From positions 186,001-250,000 of the forward strand of contig NC_007950.1 of NCBI RefSeq assembly GCF_000013865.1: a stretch of 64,000 nucleotides of DNA, given 5' to 3'. This stretch comes from Polaromonas sp. JS666 (GTDB lineage: Bacteria > Pseudomonadota > Gammaproteobacteria > Burkholderiales > Burkholderiaceae_C). Under the pieces are notes generated by a model. That model was not told where the DNA came from, searched no databases, and saw nothing but the letters and a program-made list of their open reading frames with translations. Of this stretch, positions 25,014-33,896 are shown one piece after another (position 1 is the stretch's first letter; each line of letters begins with the position of its first letter). The position numbers and the translations under genes are program-made.

Positions 25014-25349
25014 TTATGCCTCCAGCGCCTTTCGAGCCAAAATCGATCGCCAAGCCAATTCCACTGCAAAGACGTAGACCTTGCTTGGCATTTCCAGAAG
25101 CTTGGACTTTACGACATCGTAGACGGCAGACCGCTTGAACGGATCAGTTGCTTTTCCAACTCGCACCAGTTCCTTGCGCTCCACACGAGCGACTTTCACT
25201 CGAGGCTTGCCATTGAAGAATGACCCGTCAACGACGATGCTTCCTTCCGGCAGTGGCCCACTTTTTAGCCGAATGTGGCCACCAGGGACAATTGCAAAGC
25301 GGATTTTCGTCGAACGAAGATGCCCGCGATTAAAAAATACTTGTTCCAT
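25014..25349 (-). CDS. Hypothetical transfer-region protein
   Basis: 111 residues from the ATG at 25349, preceded by GGAGAAC; the longer frame reaching 25505 lacks a ribosome-binding site. Beta-rich first half with LPEGSIVVDGSFFNGKPRV, helical second half. No family recognised. Between eexN and the small membrane protein, all in the same direction. A short imperfect hairpin (CCCC-AAA-GGGG at 25382-25392) lies in its leader. Confidence 0.5.
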   Translation of the reverse strand: MEQVFFNRGHLRSTKIRFAIVPGGHIRLKSGPLPEGSIVVDGSFFNGKPRVKVARVERKELVRVGKATDPFKRSAVYDVVKSKLLEMPSKVYVFAVELAWRSILARKALEA

Positions 25350-25517
25350 AACGGTTCTCCAAGAAAACCGGAAAGGACATCGCCCCAAAGGGGATGTACC
25401 CCCCGAGGGATTAAAAAGAAGCACTTGGCTCCTGCAGGCTTGATGAGGCACAAGCAACGCCACTAAAAGTGAATGAACTTTAACCGAATTTCCGCACTTC
25501 GGCAATTGACCCAGAAT

Positions 25518-25796
25518 TTACTTGCTTGCTTCCTTTCGCATCTTTTGGAGCTCCGTGATGAACGCCTCAGTGGCGGCCTTGTCCTGGGCAACCAAAAATA
25601 GCCCATAACCTCGCGCCGGATTGGCGCATGCGGACTCGCTGTTTTGCGATTTGCCTTCCTTGCGGCACTTCTCTAGCTTCTTCACCGCTTCATCCGGATG
25701 AGCGGTGTAATACTCGACCGACTTGACATCTGTGCAGCCAGTGAATGCAACGCAGGCCAGTGTGGCAACGACGATCAATGTAGTTTGAACTTTCAA
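25518..25796 (-). CDS. eexN: EexN-family entry-exclusion lipoprotein
   Basis: 92 residues. Lipoprotein signal with lipobox LACVAFTGC, then the EexN pattern SVEYYTAHPDEAVKKLEKC and a second and third cysteine (KCRKEG, ESACANP). EexN/TrbK-type lipoproteins reduce uptake of the same plasmid by cells that already carry it. Their gene usually lies among the trbJ/trbL genes, as here. Confidence 0.8.
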   Translation of the reverse strand: MKVQTTLIVVATLACVAFTGCTDVKSVEYYTAHPDEAVKKLEKCRKEGKSQNSESACANPARGYGLFLVAQDKAATEAFITELQKMRKEASK

Positions 25797-25830
25797 ATCA
25801 ACTCTCCTTGACTGAGTACGATTCTAGATA

Positions 25831-27765
25831 TTACGAAAGCATCAGTTGGTCACGTGCACGCAAGAGTACTTCCTTCGTAAATGGATTGCTGCGATCAATC
25901 CCACCCTTGGCGGTAAGCGTCATGTTCCAGGCTTGCATCAGAATGCCGTGGGCGTCAGCAATGGAACATCCCTGCAATACGTCCGACACTTCCTCCCAGG
26001 ACACGTCCATGACGGCTTGGCGCTTGCTGTCGCCAAGAAAGGCCTTTGCAAGCTTCAGCAAGGATGCGTCGCCTGGCTTGTGGAAGCGGACTTTCTCGGT
26101 AAATCGGCCGGACCGCAATACCGCTGCATCTGACATATCTGCGAAGTTCGTCGATGCGATCCAGAGCACATCGTTGAGGCGTCCTGTCGCGCCGTCCATT
26201 GCCTCCAGCAGTTTGTTCGTTGCAGCCTTGTAAGGGCTGTTCCCACGATCAGCAAGAAGGTCGTCTGCCTCATCAATGAAGATGATCGCAGGCCGGGCAT
26301 TTCGGACTTGTTTGAGAGTCTTCTCCAGGATAGCCGGATCCCGCGCAATGTCGGACCCCGATAACGGGAAGAACGCCCAGCCGGTCTCCTTGGCAATCAT
26401 TCGGGCAGTCTCAGTCTTCCCGGTGCCGGGGTCTCCGTAAAACAGAACACCGGATGGGGCCTGTCCACCTGATTCTTCAATCTCGAATGAGCTCGCAATT
26501 CGGGAGATCAGCAATTTAATCGTATCCGACTGCTCTGCTGGGTAGCTCATCTCAGCAAATGCCTTTGTGGACTCTGGCACACGATTTGCGATCCCCTGCT
26601 GCAGCCGTAGCATTGCCATGAAGTCAGAGAATCCCAACCGCCCCTTCCCTGTATCCTTCACATACTGCGGTATCCGCTGCGGCACCGAAAGCACTGTTGC
26701 CGTGCTAAACCCATTCCAGCGCTTCGCCAAGGACTCCACGACACCCGCCTCAACAGGGACGCCGCAACCGTGCTTGGAAATTCCAGATGTCAGCAAGCCC
26801 ACGCGAGCTTGAAGGTCGGGATTTGGCACCTCAAAGATAAAGTCGAAGCGGCCCGCGCGGCGCACTGCCGGGTCAATGCGGTCAATGAAATTCGTCGCCG
26901 CAATGAATACCACGCCGCTACGTCGATAGTCCACCAGGTAGGTGAGAAGGCGATTCAGTATCGCATTGGTTTCATTCAAGTGCGAACTCTGTCCACTATC
27001 CGACCGCGACCCCAGGATCGAGTCAGCCTCATCAAGGAAGATCACGCAAGGCGACCGGGCAATGGCTTCATGCAGCTGATTGAAAAGGTGCAGAGACTCC
27101 TCACCGACCCACTTGCTCATCACCTTTTGAATTGGGATGAACTCCAGACCGAGCTCGCCGGCGAGTGCCTTGGCGAAGACTGTCTTGCCATTTCCCGGCT
27201 CACCATGAAGAAAAATGCCGTTTCGATCAGCAGGGCCAGCACACTCGAGTCCAGCATCGCGTAGTTTCTTCTTGAAGTCTGCCATGCCCTGGATCTGCTT
27301 GAAGTCTTTTTCCCAGGTCGGCTGAATGTATTTGGGTGCGGCAAGGTGCGCCTTCCTGGCCTTCTGCCGCACGGCCATTTTCTCGCCCATCGACGGAACT
27401 GGCGAATTGGGAGCGGCCATCGGACCTGCGTCATGGAGCACCTTCTTTCGGATCATCAGTGTCGCGATTGCGCCGGCCAACATGGCCATTCCAGTTGCCA
27501 GGAATGCTACGAACTCGGCCTTTGTGCCCACATAACGGTATGCGCCACCGGCCGCTACGAGCATCAAACCACCCAGCAACAAGCATGTCTGACCAGGACT
27601 AAGGTAGCCCTTTGAGTAAAGTACCGAACCCAGGAGGATCGTGGCGAAGAGGAGCCAGTTCACGATCCCGTTAAACGGCAACGCCAAAGTGATGGCTGCC
27701 AGTCCGAGAATAGGGAGTGTGCTGGGAACGAAGAGCCTTAAGGCGCGTGAACCGATTGCATTCAT
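25831..27765 (-). CDS. Membrane-anchored tandem AAA+ ATPase (Cdc48/p97-like)
   Basis: 644 residues. The first ~110 form four or so transmembrane segments. Two AAA modules follow: D1 with Walker A GEPGNGKT (188-195), Walker B VIFLDEAD (241-248) and arginine finger RRAGRFD; D2 with Walker A GDPGTGKT (444-451), Walker B IIFIDEAD (494-501) and RSGRF. All catalytic residues appear intact. Two tandem AAA modules are typical of Cdc48/VCP, but the N-domain is replaced by membrane helices. It sits between trbL accessory genes and eexN, so a role in T4SS assembly, subunit turnover or substrate unfolding is inferred. Confidence 0.75.
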   Translation of the reverse strand: MNAIGSRALRLFVPSTLPILGLAAITLALPFNGIVNWLLFATILLGSVLYSKGYLSPGQTCLLLGGLMLVAAGGAYRYVGTKAEFVAFLATGMAMLAGAIATLMIRKKVLHDAGPMAAPNSPVPSMGEKMAVRQKARKAHLAAPKYIQPTWEKDFKQIQGMADFKKKLRDAGLECAGPADRNGIFLHGEPGNGKTVFAKALAGELGLEFIPIQKVMSKWVGEESLHLFNQLHEAIARSPCVIFLDEADSILGSRSDSGQSSHLNETNAILNRLLTYLVDYRRSGVVFIAATNFIDRIDPAVRRAGRFDFIFEVPNPDLQARVGLLTSGISKHGCGVPVEAGVVESLAKRWNGFSTATVLSVPQRIPQYVKDTGKGRLGFSDFMAMLRLQQGIANRVPESTKAFAEMSYPAEQSDTIKLLISRIASSFEIEESGGQAPSGVLFYGDPGTGKTETARMIAKETGWAFFPLSGSDIARDPAILEKTLKQVRNARPAIIFIDEADDLLADRGNSPYKAATNKLLEAMDGATGRLNDVLWIASTNFADMSDAAVLRSGRFTEKVRFHKPGDASLLKLAKAFLGDSKRQAVMDVSWEEVSDVLQGCSIADAHGILMQAWNMTLTAKGGIDRSNPFTKEVLLRARDQLMLS

Positions 27766-28130
27766 TTTTTTGCCTTTCGAGGTTGCGGCGCCACAGGAAC
27801 AACGCCCCCTTGCGGCAGCGGGTCTAATTCAGAGAACTGGGCTAAGCTGGACCAGGGGATCGGTGCAGCTGGGAATGAATGCCGAAATGCATCGACATCG
27901 CGCGACTGCTTCACATTAAATGTAGCGCCGCCTACAAATTCGGGGTGAGACAAACATTTACCTGTTGACTCGCACCACGCCCGGACGTTCTGAACGTATT
28001 GCAGACGAAGCCCCAAGGCCTGACCAGCAAAAACGACGATCAATCCGACGATGACTAGGGCGACATTGCAGGCCAACCTCTTTTCCAGAGAGGGGAAGGC
28101 GTGTGTGGAATGGGTCTTTGGATCACTCAT
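27762..28130 (-). CDS. Single-pass membrane protein of unknown function
   Basis: 122 residues from the ATG at 28130. One transmembrane helix (VALVIVGLIVVFAGQALGL) then a periplasmic tail with two cysteines (WCESTGKCLSHPEF). The stop overlaps the AAA+ gene start by four bases (ATGA), so the two are coupled and may form a complex. No family recognised. Confidence 0.6.
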   Translation of the reverse strand: MSDPKTHSTHAFPSLEKRLACNVALVIVGLIVVFAGQALGLRLQYVQNVRAWCESTGKCLSHPEFVGGATFNVKQSRDVDAFRHSFPAAPIPWSSLAQFSELDPLPQGGVVPVAPQPRKAKK

Positions 28131-28170
28131 GCCCTTATTAGACAAGATCGGTCGCTGTTTTCAAGCGCCG

Positions 28171-28178
28171 AGTGACAA
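28171..28178. promoter_or_regulatory. AGTGACAA site in the trbL-AAA+ intergenic gap
   Basis: AGTGACAA in the 63-base gap before the gene starting at 28130. Same octamer as at the repressor gene and upstream of flhD-like. Candidate operator; single site only. Confidence 0.3.
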
Positions 28179-28193
28179 AAACCAACCAACCAC

Positions 28194-28436
28194 TCAAAAC
28201 AGGTATTTAAGCGCCAATCCTGCGGCCAAAAGGGGAAGAAGTATCGGGTAAGCGCGGTGTATATCCGCAATCGCGCAGAGGATGCTGACCACAGCGCTAC
28301 GACCCCTTAGTCCCTGCAGTTCAACCAGAATGTCTTCGCGCTCATCGTCTGAACTGGCTTGGCCCAGCCTGGCATGGATGCCAATAAGCTCCCGCATGTC
28401 CCTCCGAACTCCAGAGGCAATGCCTGGCCCTCTCAT
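28194..28436 (-). CDS. Small C-terminally anchored membrane protein
   Basis: 80 residues, ATGA overlap with the trbL stop. Charged N-terminal helices (SSDDEREDILVELQGLRG) and a C-terminal hydrophobic segment (YPILLPLLAAGLALKYLF). No family recognised. Likely a T4SS accessory protein by operon position. Confidence 0.55.
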   Translation of the reverse strand: MRGPGIASGVRRDMRELIGIHARLGQASSDDEREDILVELQGLRGRSAVVSILCAIADIHRAYPILLPLLAAGLALKYLF

Positions 28437-29689
28437 TGCTTGTCAACCTTGGGCGGGGCGGCCGTACGGGTCTTTTCAAAGACTGCTCGGGATGCCGTCC
28501 CGTTTCCAAACGCTTTCTGTGCCAATTGTTTCCCTGCGCCACTCAGTTCCCTCCCTTTCATGAGTTTTCCGGCAAGCCCAGCACCCCCCATTTTCGCTGC
28601 CGACCCGGCAAGCCCAGCCGTCGCGGAAGCCATACGCACCGGCGACATTGCTGCAGCACCTTTTGCGACCGAGCTGAGTTGTCCAATTCCAGTCGCATTA
28701 CCACTGATGATGCCCTCACCGATGTCCGAACCTTTGAGCATGAGGTAGGTGAAAATAATAGACATTGCCGCCATGACTCCAAGCGTCATCACCCCTGAAC
28801 TATCCGCTTTCACGGTGGTAATCAAATTGGACATATTTTGAGAGCCCTGGACCACCACGGCGCTGACAGCGAATACACCGACGAGACCAAAGCCTGCTTT
28901 CAAAAAGAAACTCAGCCACCCACTGAAAAGGAACTCAGTCGGCTTGAACACAATCCACGGAATGAGTAAGGGGGCGAGTGCAATGGCCAATGCCAATTGA
29001 AACTTAGCCACCAGAATTGCTGCCACCCCTAGACCGGCTGCGACCAGGATGAGGAGGATCACGGCGATCCTCAAGATTAGTAACGCCACCGTCATAAGTG
29101 GTGACGTAGCCATCTCTAATACTCCTGAAGAGGCCCTTTCTGCATTCCAAACACGCGCAGCCGCCTCTAGCAAGTTTGTCGCGAGGCTGGTTTCAAGGCT
29201 TGACGTTGTCCCGGCGCCGAAAATCCCTGCGATCTTTGTCACTGACGATTCGATGACTCCAGGAAGTTTCTCCAGTCCGGCGCCCAACACAAATGACGCA
29301 ATGATCAGCGGGAATACGAGGTCACCTAGCAGCTGTGGCAAAGACTGCTTAAGTGCGATATTTTTGCCAATGCCCCACAGGATCACAATCCCAGTCAGCA
29401 TCACCGTGAGACGCTGCCCATACTGCAACAAAGTGGAATTTGACCGGATCGAATTGATACTGTCGTTGGCAATCTTGAGCACATTCGTGAATGCTGCGAT
29501 TGCATTCTTCACCATAACGGCGGCAACGCCTGGGTCCTGCTCTTCAACTTTTTCGGTTTGGTTGGTGCAGACTCCCAATTGATCGCAGTAGGGATTATTG
29601 CCCTGAGCGAGCACGTGCCAGGTCGCGGTGAAAAACAATGCGATTACCACCAGCAACACACGAAACGCAGGGGTTTTAAGAAGGGTCAT
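28433..29689 (-). CDS. trbL: TrbL/VirB6 polytopic inner-membrane channel protein
   Basis: 418 residues from the ATG at 29689, overlapping the trbJ stop by four bases. Signal-like first helix (RVLLVVIALFFTATWHVLAQ) then about five to six transmembrane segments, with a large central loop (SSLETSLATNLLEAAARVWN) as in TrbL/VirB6. It forms part of the inner-membrane DNA path. The C-terminal tail is soluble and Gly/Ala-rich. Confidence 0.82.
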   Translation of the reverse strand: MTLLKTPAFRVLLVVIALFFTATWHVLAQGNNPYCDQLGVCTNQTEKVEEQDPGVAAVMVKNAIAAFTNVLKIANDSINSIRSNSTLLQYGQRLTVMLTGIVILWGIGKNIALKQSLPQLLGDLVFPLIIASFVLGAGLEKLPGVIESSVTKIAGIFGAGTTSSLETSLATNLLEAAARVWNAERASSGVLEMATSPLMTVALLILRIAVILLILVAAGLGVAAILVAKFQLALAIALAPLLIPWIVFKPTEFLFSGWLSFFLKAGFGLVGVFAVSAVVVQGSQNMSNLITTVKADSSGVMTLGVMAAMSIIFTYLMLKGSDIGEGIISGNATGIGQLSSVAKGAAAMSPVRMASATAGLAGSAAKMGGAGLAGKLMKGRELSGAGKQLAQKAFGNGTASRAVFEKTRTAAPPKVDKQ

Positions 29690-30561
29690 TGCTCTTTTCT
29701 CCAAGCCTTGAATGCATCCTCATCTGCCTTACGCTGTGTCTCAATATTCTTCAGCCGGGTGCGCCGGTCGTCGGCTGCGCGCTGCTTCGCCTGCTCCTCT
29801 GCCATGACGTCATCCGGGGACTTAGAGTTCATTGCAGAGGTCAGGCCCTTGTTGACCTCCGCCAGCTGCGTAACCACACGGTTCATCTGCGTATTCATGA
29901 TCGCCATCGACTGCTGCACGCCCTCAGCTTCCGGTATTTTCTGCGCCATGTCCTGTGCAAATTCGTAGTCACGTTTCACCCGTTCCACCCGATTGATGTC
30001 CTCTTGGGCACGTGCAGCGGCCGAGGAGACTCGTGAACGGATCTGTAGGTCCTCTTGGGCTGCGTATTGTTCCCAGGTCAAGTTCAGTCGCCGGGCCTCT
30101 TCGAATCGCTTTGAATAGGATTCTTGAAGGCCGCCCATACTTTGTTGCAACGCGATGAGCGAGGTCACGCTGGACTTCGCGCTTGTGATCGATCCTGAAA
30201 TACGGCCAATCTCGTTAGAGATGGATCCGATGTCACGAATTTTTTCAAGGCCGCCCATATTCTTCATCAGCTCGGTCTGTCCCTGCGTGAGAGAACCTAG
30301 GGCGCTATTGAGCGCACCCTGCGGAAGCTGCTTGAGGTTGATAAGCATCGTCTTATACTGCTGCAACTGCGCGACGTAGGCCTGTGCGCGCTGCGCCGTT
30401 CCCGTGACCGACTCAGCTGCCGTGATCGCGCTCTGTATGAAGCTGGTTGGGTCGAAGACGATCCATTGCGCACCGGAGACGCCCGGCATCGACGCTCCGA
30501 TGAGCACAAGCGCAGAGAACAGGCATGATTTGGCTGTCTTGGTAAAGCGTATAAATTTCAT
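29686..30561 (-). CDS. trbJ: TrbJ/VirB5-like T4SS protein
   Basis: 291 residues, signal peptide (LVLIGASMPGVSGA) and the TrbJ start WIVFDPTSFIQSAITAA, then long helices (LKQLPQGALNSALGSLTQGQ; coiled C-terminus). VirB5-class proteins are minor pilus or adhesin components. Placement directly between trbE and trbL follows the trbB-C-D-E-J-L order known from Ti plasmids and many ICEs. Confidence 0.82.
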   Translation of the reverse strand: MKFIRFTKTAKSCLFSALVLIGASMPGVSGAQWIVFDPTSFIQSAITAAESVTGTAQRAQAYVAQLQQYKTMLINLKQLPQGALNSALGSLTQGQTELMKNMGGLEKIRDIGSISNEIGRISGSITSAKSSVTSLIALQQSMGGLQESYSKRFEEARRLNLTWEQYAAQEDLQIRSRVSSAAARAQEDINRVERVKRDYEFAQDMAQKIPEAEGVQQSMAIMNTQMNRVVTQLAEVNKGLTSAMNSKSPDDVMAEEQAKQRAADDRRTRLKNIETQRKADEDAFKAWRKEQ

Positions 30562-30574
30562 GAGGTCTCCTGGA

Positions 30575-33127
30575 TCAGTGGTTCAATAGGGTTTTGACAT
30601 AGGCTTGGGACAGTTCCTGGCCTTCAAAGCCCTCATCGAGAAGCTTCTTGAACACAAGTTTCGCCCGCGGATCGGACCGGGTATGTGCAAGGATTTCTGG
30701 CGGTAACGAGACATCGATCAAGCGAATACGACCGTCCTGCTCGATCATGTAATGGCGCTTGGGTATGGCGTTCGCGAGCACGTCGACGTGCTCAGCTGTG
30801 AGACCCAGATAATCGATATATACCTTCGCGGCAGATTTAGCCTTTGCGCTTGGCAGGTAAATTCTGGTGCGAACGTTGTCGTTGAACGCAGCAGAGAGCT
30901 TTACCTTCTCGATGTCAAAAACCGACTGCGTAGCGAGGCCAATGATTGCCCTCCGCTTCCGTAATGTCCTCAAGTAGTCTTCGTAGACACCCTTGAAACG
31001 CTCATTTTGAAGCAGATACCACCCCTCCTCCAGGTAGATCATTGTTGGCGAGAGTCCATCGATCATCTCGTCAATCGCCATGAAAAGATACTCGATCACA
31101 CACGGCGCAAGCTTTTCATCTTTCAACAAAGCATTCACGTCAATGCCGATGATTCCGCTTGAGTCAGCGGCGAGTTGCGCTGCAAACCCATCTTCATAGC
31201 CATCGAAAAGGTGGGCGTACTTCGACCCTGAGCTTTGGGTATTCGCGGATCCGGCAACTGCAACGAACGGTGCGAGCCTCGCGGCGAGATCCTGGTTCAG
31301 TCCGTTCAGTTGAGCATGGAAGTTGCCGAGCGTGTGCCGGTGTGGTTCGCGCGTAGCAAGTTGAGAAATAACTTGGGTTATCAGCGTTGATTGCTGCGCC
31401 GTGATGGCCTCGTTTCCATAAACTGACATCGCACCCTCGATCCAGGACGCTACCTTCGCCCATGAATTTGGGTTCTTTATCCACCGAAGGGGATTCATCT
31501 TTGCACGGGCCTTCTCAGGGTCAATGCTGATATATGAGCCTCCCATCGACTTGATTGTGATGAAGCAACTCTCATCCTTGTCGATCACAATTGTTCGAGC
31601 ACCTCTGTATTTCTGCCACATCATGATCAGCAAATTCAGCAATGTGGTCTTGCCGGCACCGGTCCCACCAATGATTGCAAAATGGCCGACGTCACCGACG
31701 TGGAAATTGAAATATTCCGGCACTCCACTGGTCGTAGGGAAGAGGCAGAGGGCTTCCTGAGGAGAGCCCAGCTGTTCCGTCAAATACTCGTTCTGTGACG
31801 ATCCCGACTTTATCGACCGGACCAGGGACATGTCGGACAAGTTCCGAGTGGATACCATAGAGGTTCGCACGGTTGAGTCGCCGCCCCCTGGAATCGTTGC
31901 GCAGAAGGCGCCCACCTGGTTCACGACCTCCCGTACCACACCGTAGCCCAAATTTGAATAGAGGCCCGCTATTCCCTTTAAGGTAATGTCCAGGTCCCGG
32001 CGGTCCCGCCCAATCGCCATGACAGCCATCGTGTGGTATCCAAAATTGACCCCATCGCCCGTCAATTCCGCCAGGGCAGCCGATGAATCTTCCGCAAGGG
32101 CTAACATGCCCATGTCAATCGAGTCGGACTCGTTGCCGCTTAGGCGCTCGAAGGCCTGTGTCATCGGTGACTTGATTGAAGACCGGTAGTGATGTTCGCA
32201 ATCGTTTATGTATGCCTTTGCCTTCTCCCGGTCAAGGAAGCGATATTGCTGCACGACGGAAAAATCGCCTTGAAGGGACAGCAGGGCTTCGACGTCTTCG
32301 TTGTTGATGACCTGCGGCAGACCTTTCACACTCAACATCTGAACGAACTGCGAGCGCGTAGCCCCAACGAACTCCAAAATGCCGCCGTCTGCCCTCTTCA
32401 GGGTGTCGGTGACGAGCAACGTATTTAGGTAGCTCGGAAGTGGCCCACACGACACCTTGGTGCGAGGGGTCGCAAGATTCACGCGGTCGCTTAGACTACA
32501 GAGAAGCTCTTGATCGGTAAGGCGCCGCGCGTTCAAGGTCGTAAGCGTCCCCATGAATGAAGATATCTGCGACTCAAATGCAGCCGTCGCACCGATAATT
32601 TTGCCTTGCATCTTCTCGATGCCCTTCTCCATCCTAAGCTTGGACGAGATCGTTTTGGCAATAGCAGCAGGAAGGCTCCTGTGCTCGTCCATCATGGTCG
32701 ATGAAATCTCGTCAAAGAAACCCATCGTGCCGCGAAACGGCCGAAATGCTATCGCAATATAGTGGCGAATCTCCGAAAGCGAGCCATCGTCAACGGATTC
32801 CCGCCAGGCGTCGTCCACACCGCGCGCAACCACGTTCTCCCCAGTCGCGGCACCAAGGAAGGTGCGCCGGCGCTTGTCCACGTAGAACCAGCCGATATTT
32901 CGATCATCGAACGCCCGCAGTGCGATCTCCATCGAGTTAGAGGCCTGATCATGCTGATCGCCCTCGGTACTTTGGAGGTCGATGCCGTCGTACTCAAACA
33001 TGGCCAGCAAGGAACCGTCCATGCATATCACCAAGCCGGGCGTGATCTGGCCGAACCAGGGTACAAGTTCAGGGTAGGACCCAACCTCTTTGTTGTAGTC
33101 GCGAATCAACGATTTCAAATTCAGCAT
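30575..33127 (-). CDS. trbE: TrbE/VirB4 T4SS ATPase
   Basis: 850 residues, the usual TrbE length. N-terminal CagE/TrbE/VirB domain; Walker A FAIIGGTGAGKTTLLNLL around residue 460; Walker B MIYLEEGWYLLQN; and the conserved LRKRRAIIGLATQSVFDIEK motif. It energises substrate transfer and pilus biogenesis at the inner membrane. Overlaps trbD by seven bases. Confidence 0.92.
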   Translation of the reverse strand: MLNLKSLIRDYNKEVGSYPELVPWFGQITPGLVICMDGSLLAMFEYDGIDLQSTEGDQHDQASNSMEIALRAFDDRNIGWFYVDKRRRTFLGAATGENVVARGVDDAWRESVDDGSLSEIRHYIAIAFRPFRGTMGFFDEISSTMMDEHRSLPAAIAKTISSKLRMEKGIEKMQGKIIGATAAFESQISSFMGTLTTLNARRLTDQELLCSLSDRVNLATPRTKVSCGPLPSYLNTLLVTDTLKRADGGILEFVGATRSQFVQMLSVKGLPQVINNEDVEALLSLQGDFSVVQQYRFLDREKAKAYINDCEHHYRSSIKSPMTQAFERLSGNESDSIDMGMLALAEDSSAALAELTGDGVNFGYHTMAVMAIGRDRRDLDITLKGIAGLYSNLGYGVVREVVNQVGAFCATIPGGGDSTVRTSMVSTRNLSDMSLVRSIKSGSSQNEYLTEQLGSPQEALCLFPTTSGVPEYFNFHVGDVGHFAIIGGTGAGKTTLLNLLIMMWQKYRGARTIVIDKDESCFITIKSMGGSYISIDPEKARAKMNPLRWIKNPNSWAKVASWIEGAMSVYGNEAITAQQSTLITQVISQLATREPHRHTLGNFHAQLNGLNQDLAARLAPFVAVAGSANTQSSGSKYAHLFDGYEDGFAAQLAADSSGIIGIDVNALLKDEKLAPCVIEYLFMAIDEMIDGLSPTMIYLEEGWYLLQNERFKGVYEDYLRTLRKRRAIIGLATQSVFDIEKVKLSAAFNDNVRTRIYLPSAKAKSAAKVYIDYLGLTAEHVDVLANAIPKRHYMIEQDGRIRLIDVSLPPEILAHTRSDPRAKLVFKKLLDEGFEGQELSQAYVKTLLNH

Positions 33128-33420
33128 TGAAGGTCTTTCCCGTAGCCGGCAGGGCGCTTGGTGGTCGTTGCCGGCCGATGCCAGGGGTCGTAGACGTCTT
33201 GCTCCCGCATGTAGGTGAACATGGCCTCAAACGCTCCGTCGTCGCGCGAGTGCATCCACCGGGCGGAGAAATGGATGGGGAGGAGAATCAGCAAAAAGGC
33301 GTACATCCCGCCGCCCAACATGAGAACAAGAAGCAGCGACTCCACCCCGAATATGGTGATCGGAACCCCCATGACCGCCCGACGGCGGTTGAGGCTTGAG
33401 TGGATTAGGGATGCACGCAT
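33121..33420 (-). CDS. trbD: TrbD/VirB3 membrane protein
   Basis: 99 residues. VirB3-type start (IHSSLNRRRAVMGVP) and two adjacent hydrophobic segments (ESLLLVLMLGGGMYAFLLIL). It associates with VirB4/TrbE. Lies between trbC and trbE in the standard order. Confidence 0.82.
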   Translation of the reverse strand: MRASLIHSSLNRRRAVMGVPITIFGVESLLLVLMLGGGMYAFLLILLPIHFSARWMHSRDDGAFEAMFTYMREQDVYDPWHRPATTTKRPAGYGKDLQC

Positions 33421-33426
33421 GCGGCT

Positions 33427-33792
33427 TTAACGGATAGCTGCGCACTGCACGTCGAACGAACCAAGTGAGCTCAGGACCGAGCCCAGACCCTGGGCAATTC
33501 CGATCAACAGCGCGATGACGAAGAGCGTGCCCCACACGCCCTTGTCCATCTTCAGCAGATAGGCCAGGATACCGACGATGGCCACGATCAGCGCCACATA
33601 GAAGAGGATCTTCTTGGCGAGATAGGTGTAGATGCCACAAAGCACATTGTCCAGGCCCGGAAGAGAGAAACTGGTTGATTGAGCATAGGCATGCTCTGGT
33701 GCCGAGGTCAGGATAAAGGCCGCCAGCAGCACGATAAAGAGCCGGATTGCCTGGTCGAGGGATTGCGCGGGTTTGTTAATGGACGAAAACAT
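33427..33792 (-). CDS. trbC: TrbC/VirB2 conjugative pilin
   Basis: 121 residues from the ATG at 33792 (GGGAG upstream). Long signal peptide (RLFIVLLAAFILTSAPEHAYA) then a mature protein with two hydrophobic helices (KKILFYVALIVAIVGILAYL and WGTLFVIALLIGIAQGLG). Typical VirB2-class mating-pilus subunit; whether it is cyclised like TrbC of RP4 cannot be told. A 104-base gap separates it from trbB. Confidence 0.85.
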   Translation of the reverse strand: MFSSINKPAQSLDQAIRLFIVLLAAFILTSAPEHAYAQSTSFSLPGLDNVLCGIYTYLAKKILFYVALIVAIVGILAYLLKMDKGVWGTLFVIALLIGIAQGLGSVLSSLGSFDVQCAAIR

Positions 33793-33896
33793 GGATTGCT
33801 CCCTAGTGGTTAAAAAAGATTGAGTTGATACTCGAAATTGAGTTTGGTGGGTAGATCGTGATTTAGGTAAATGGCAGGGACGAATGGCCCTCGAAG

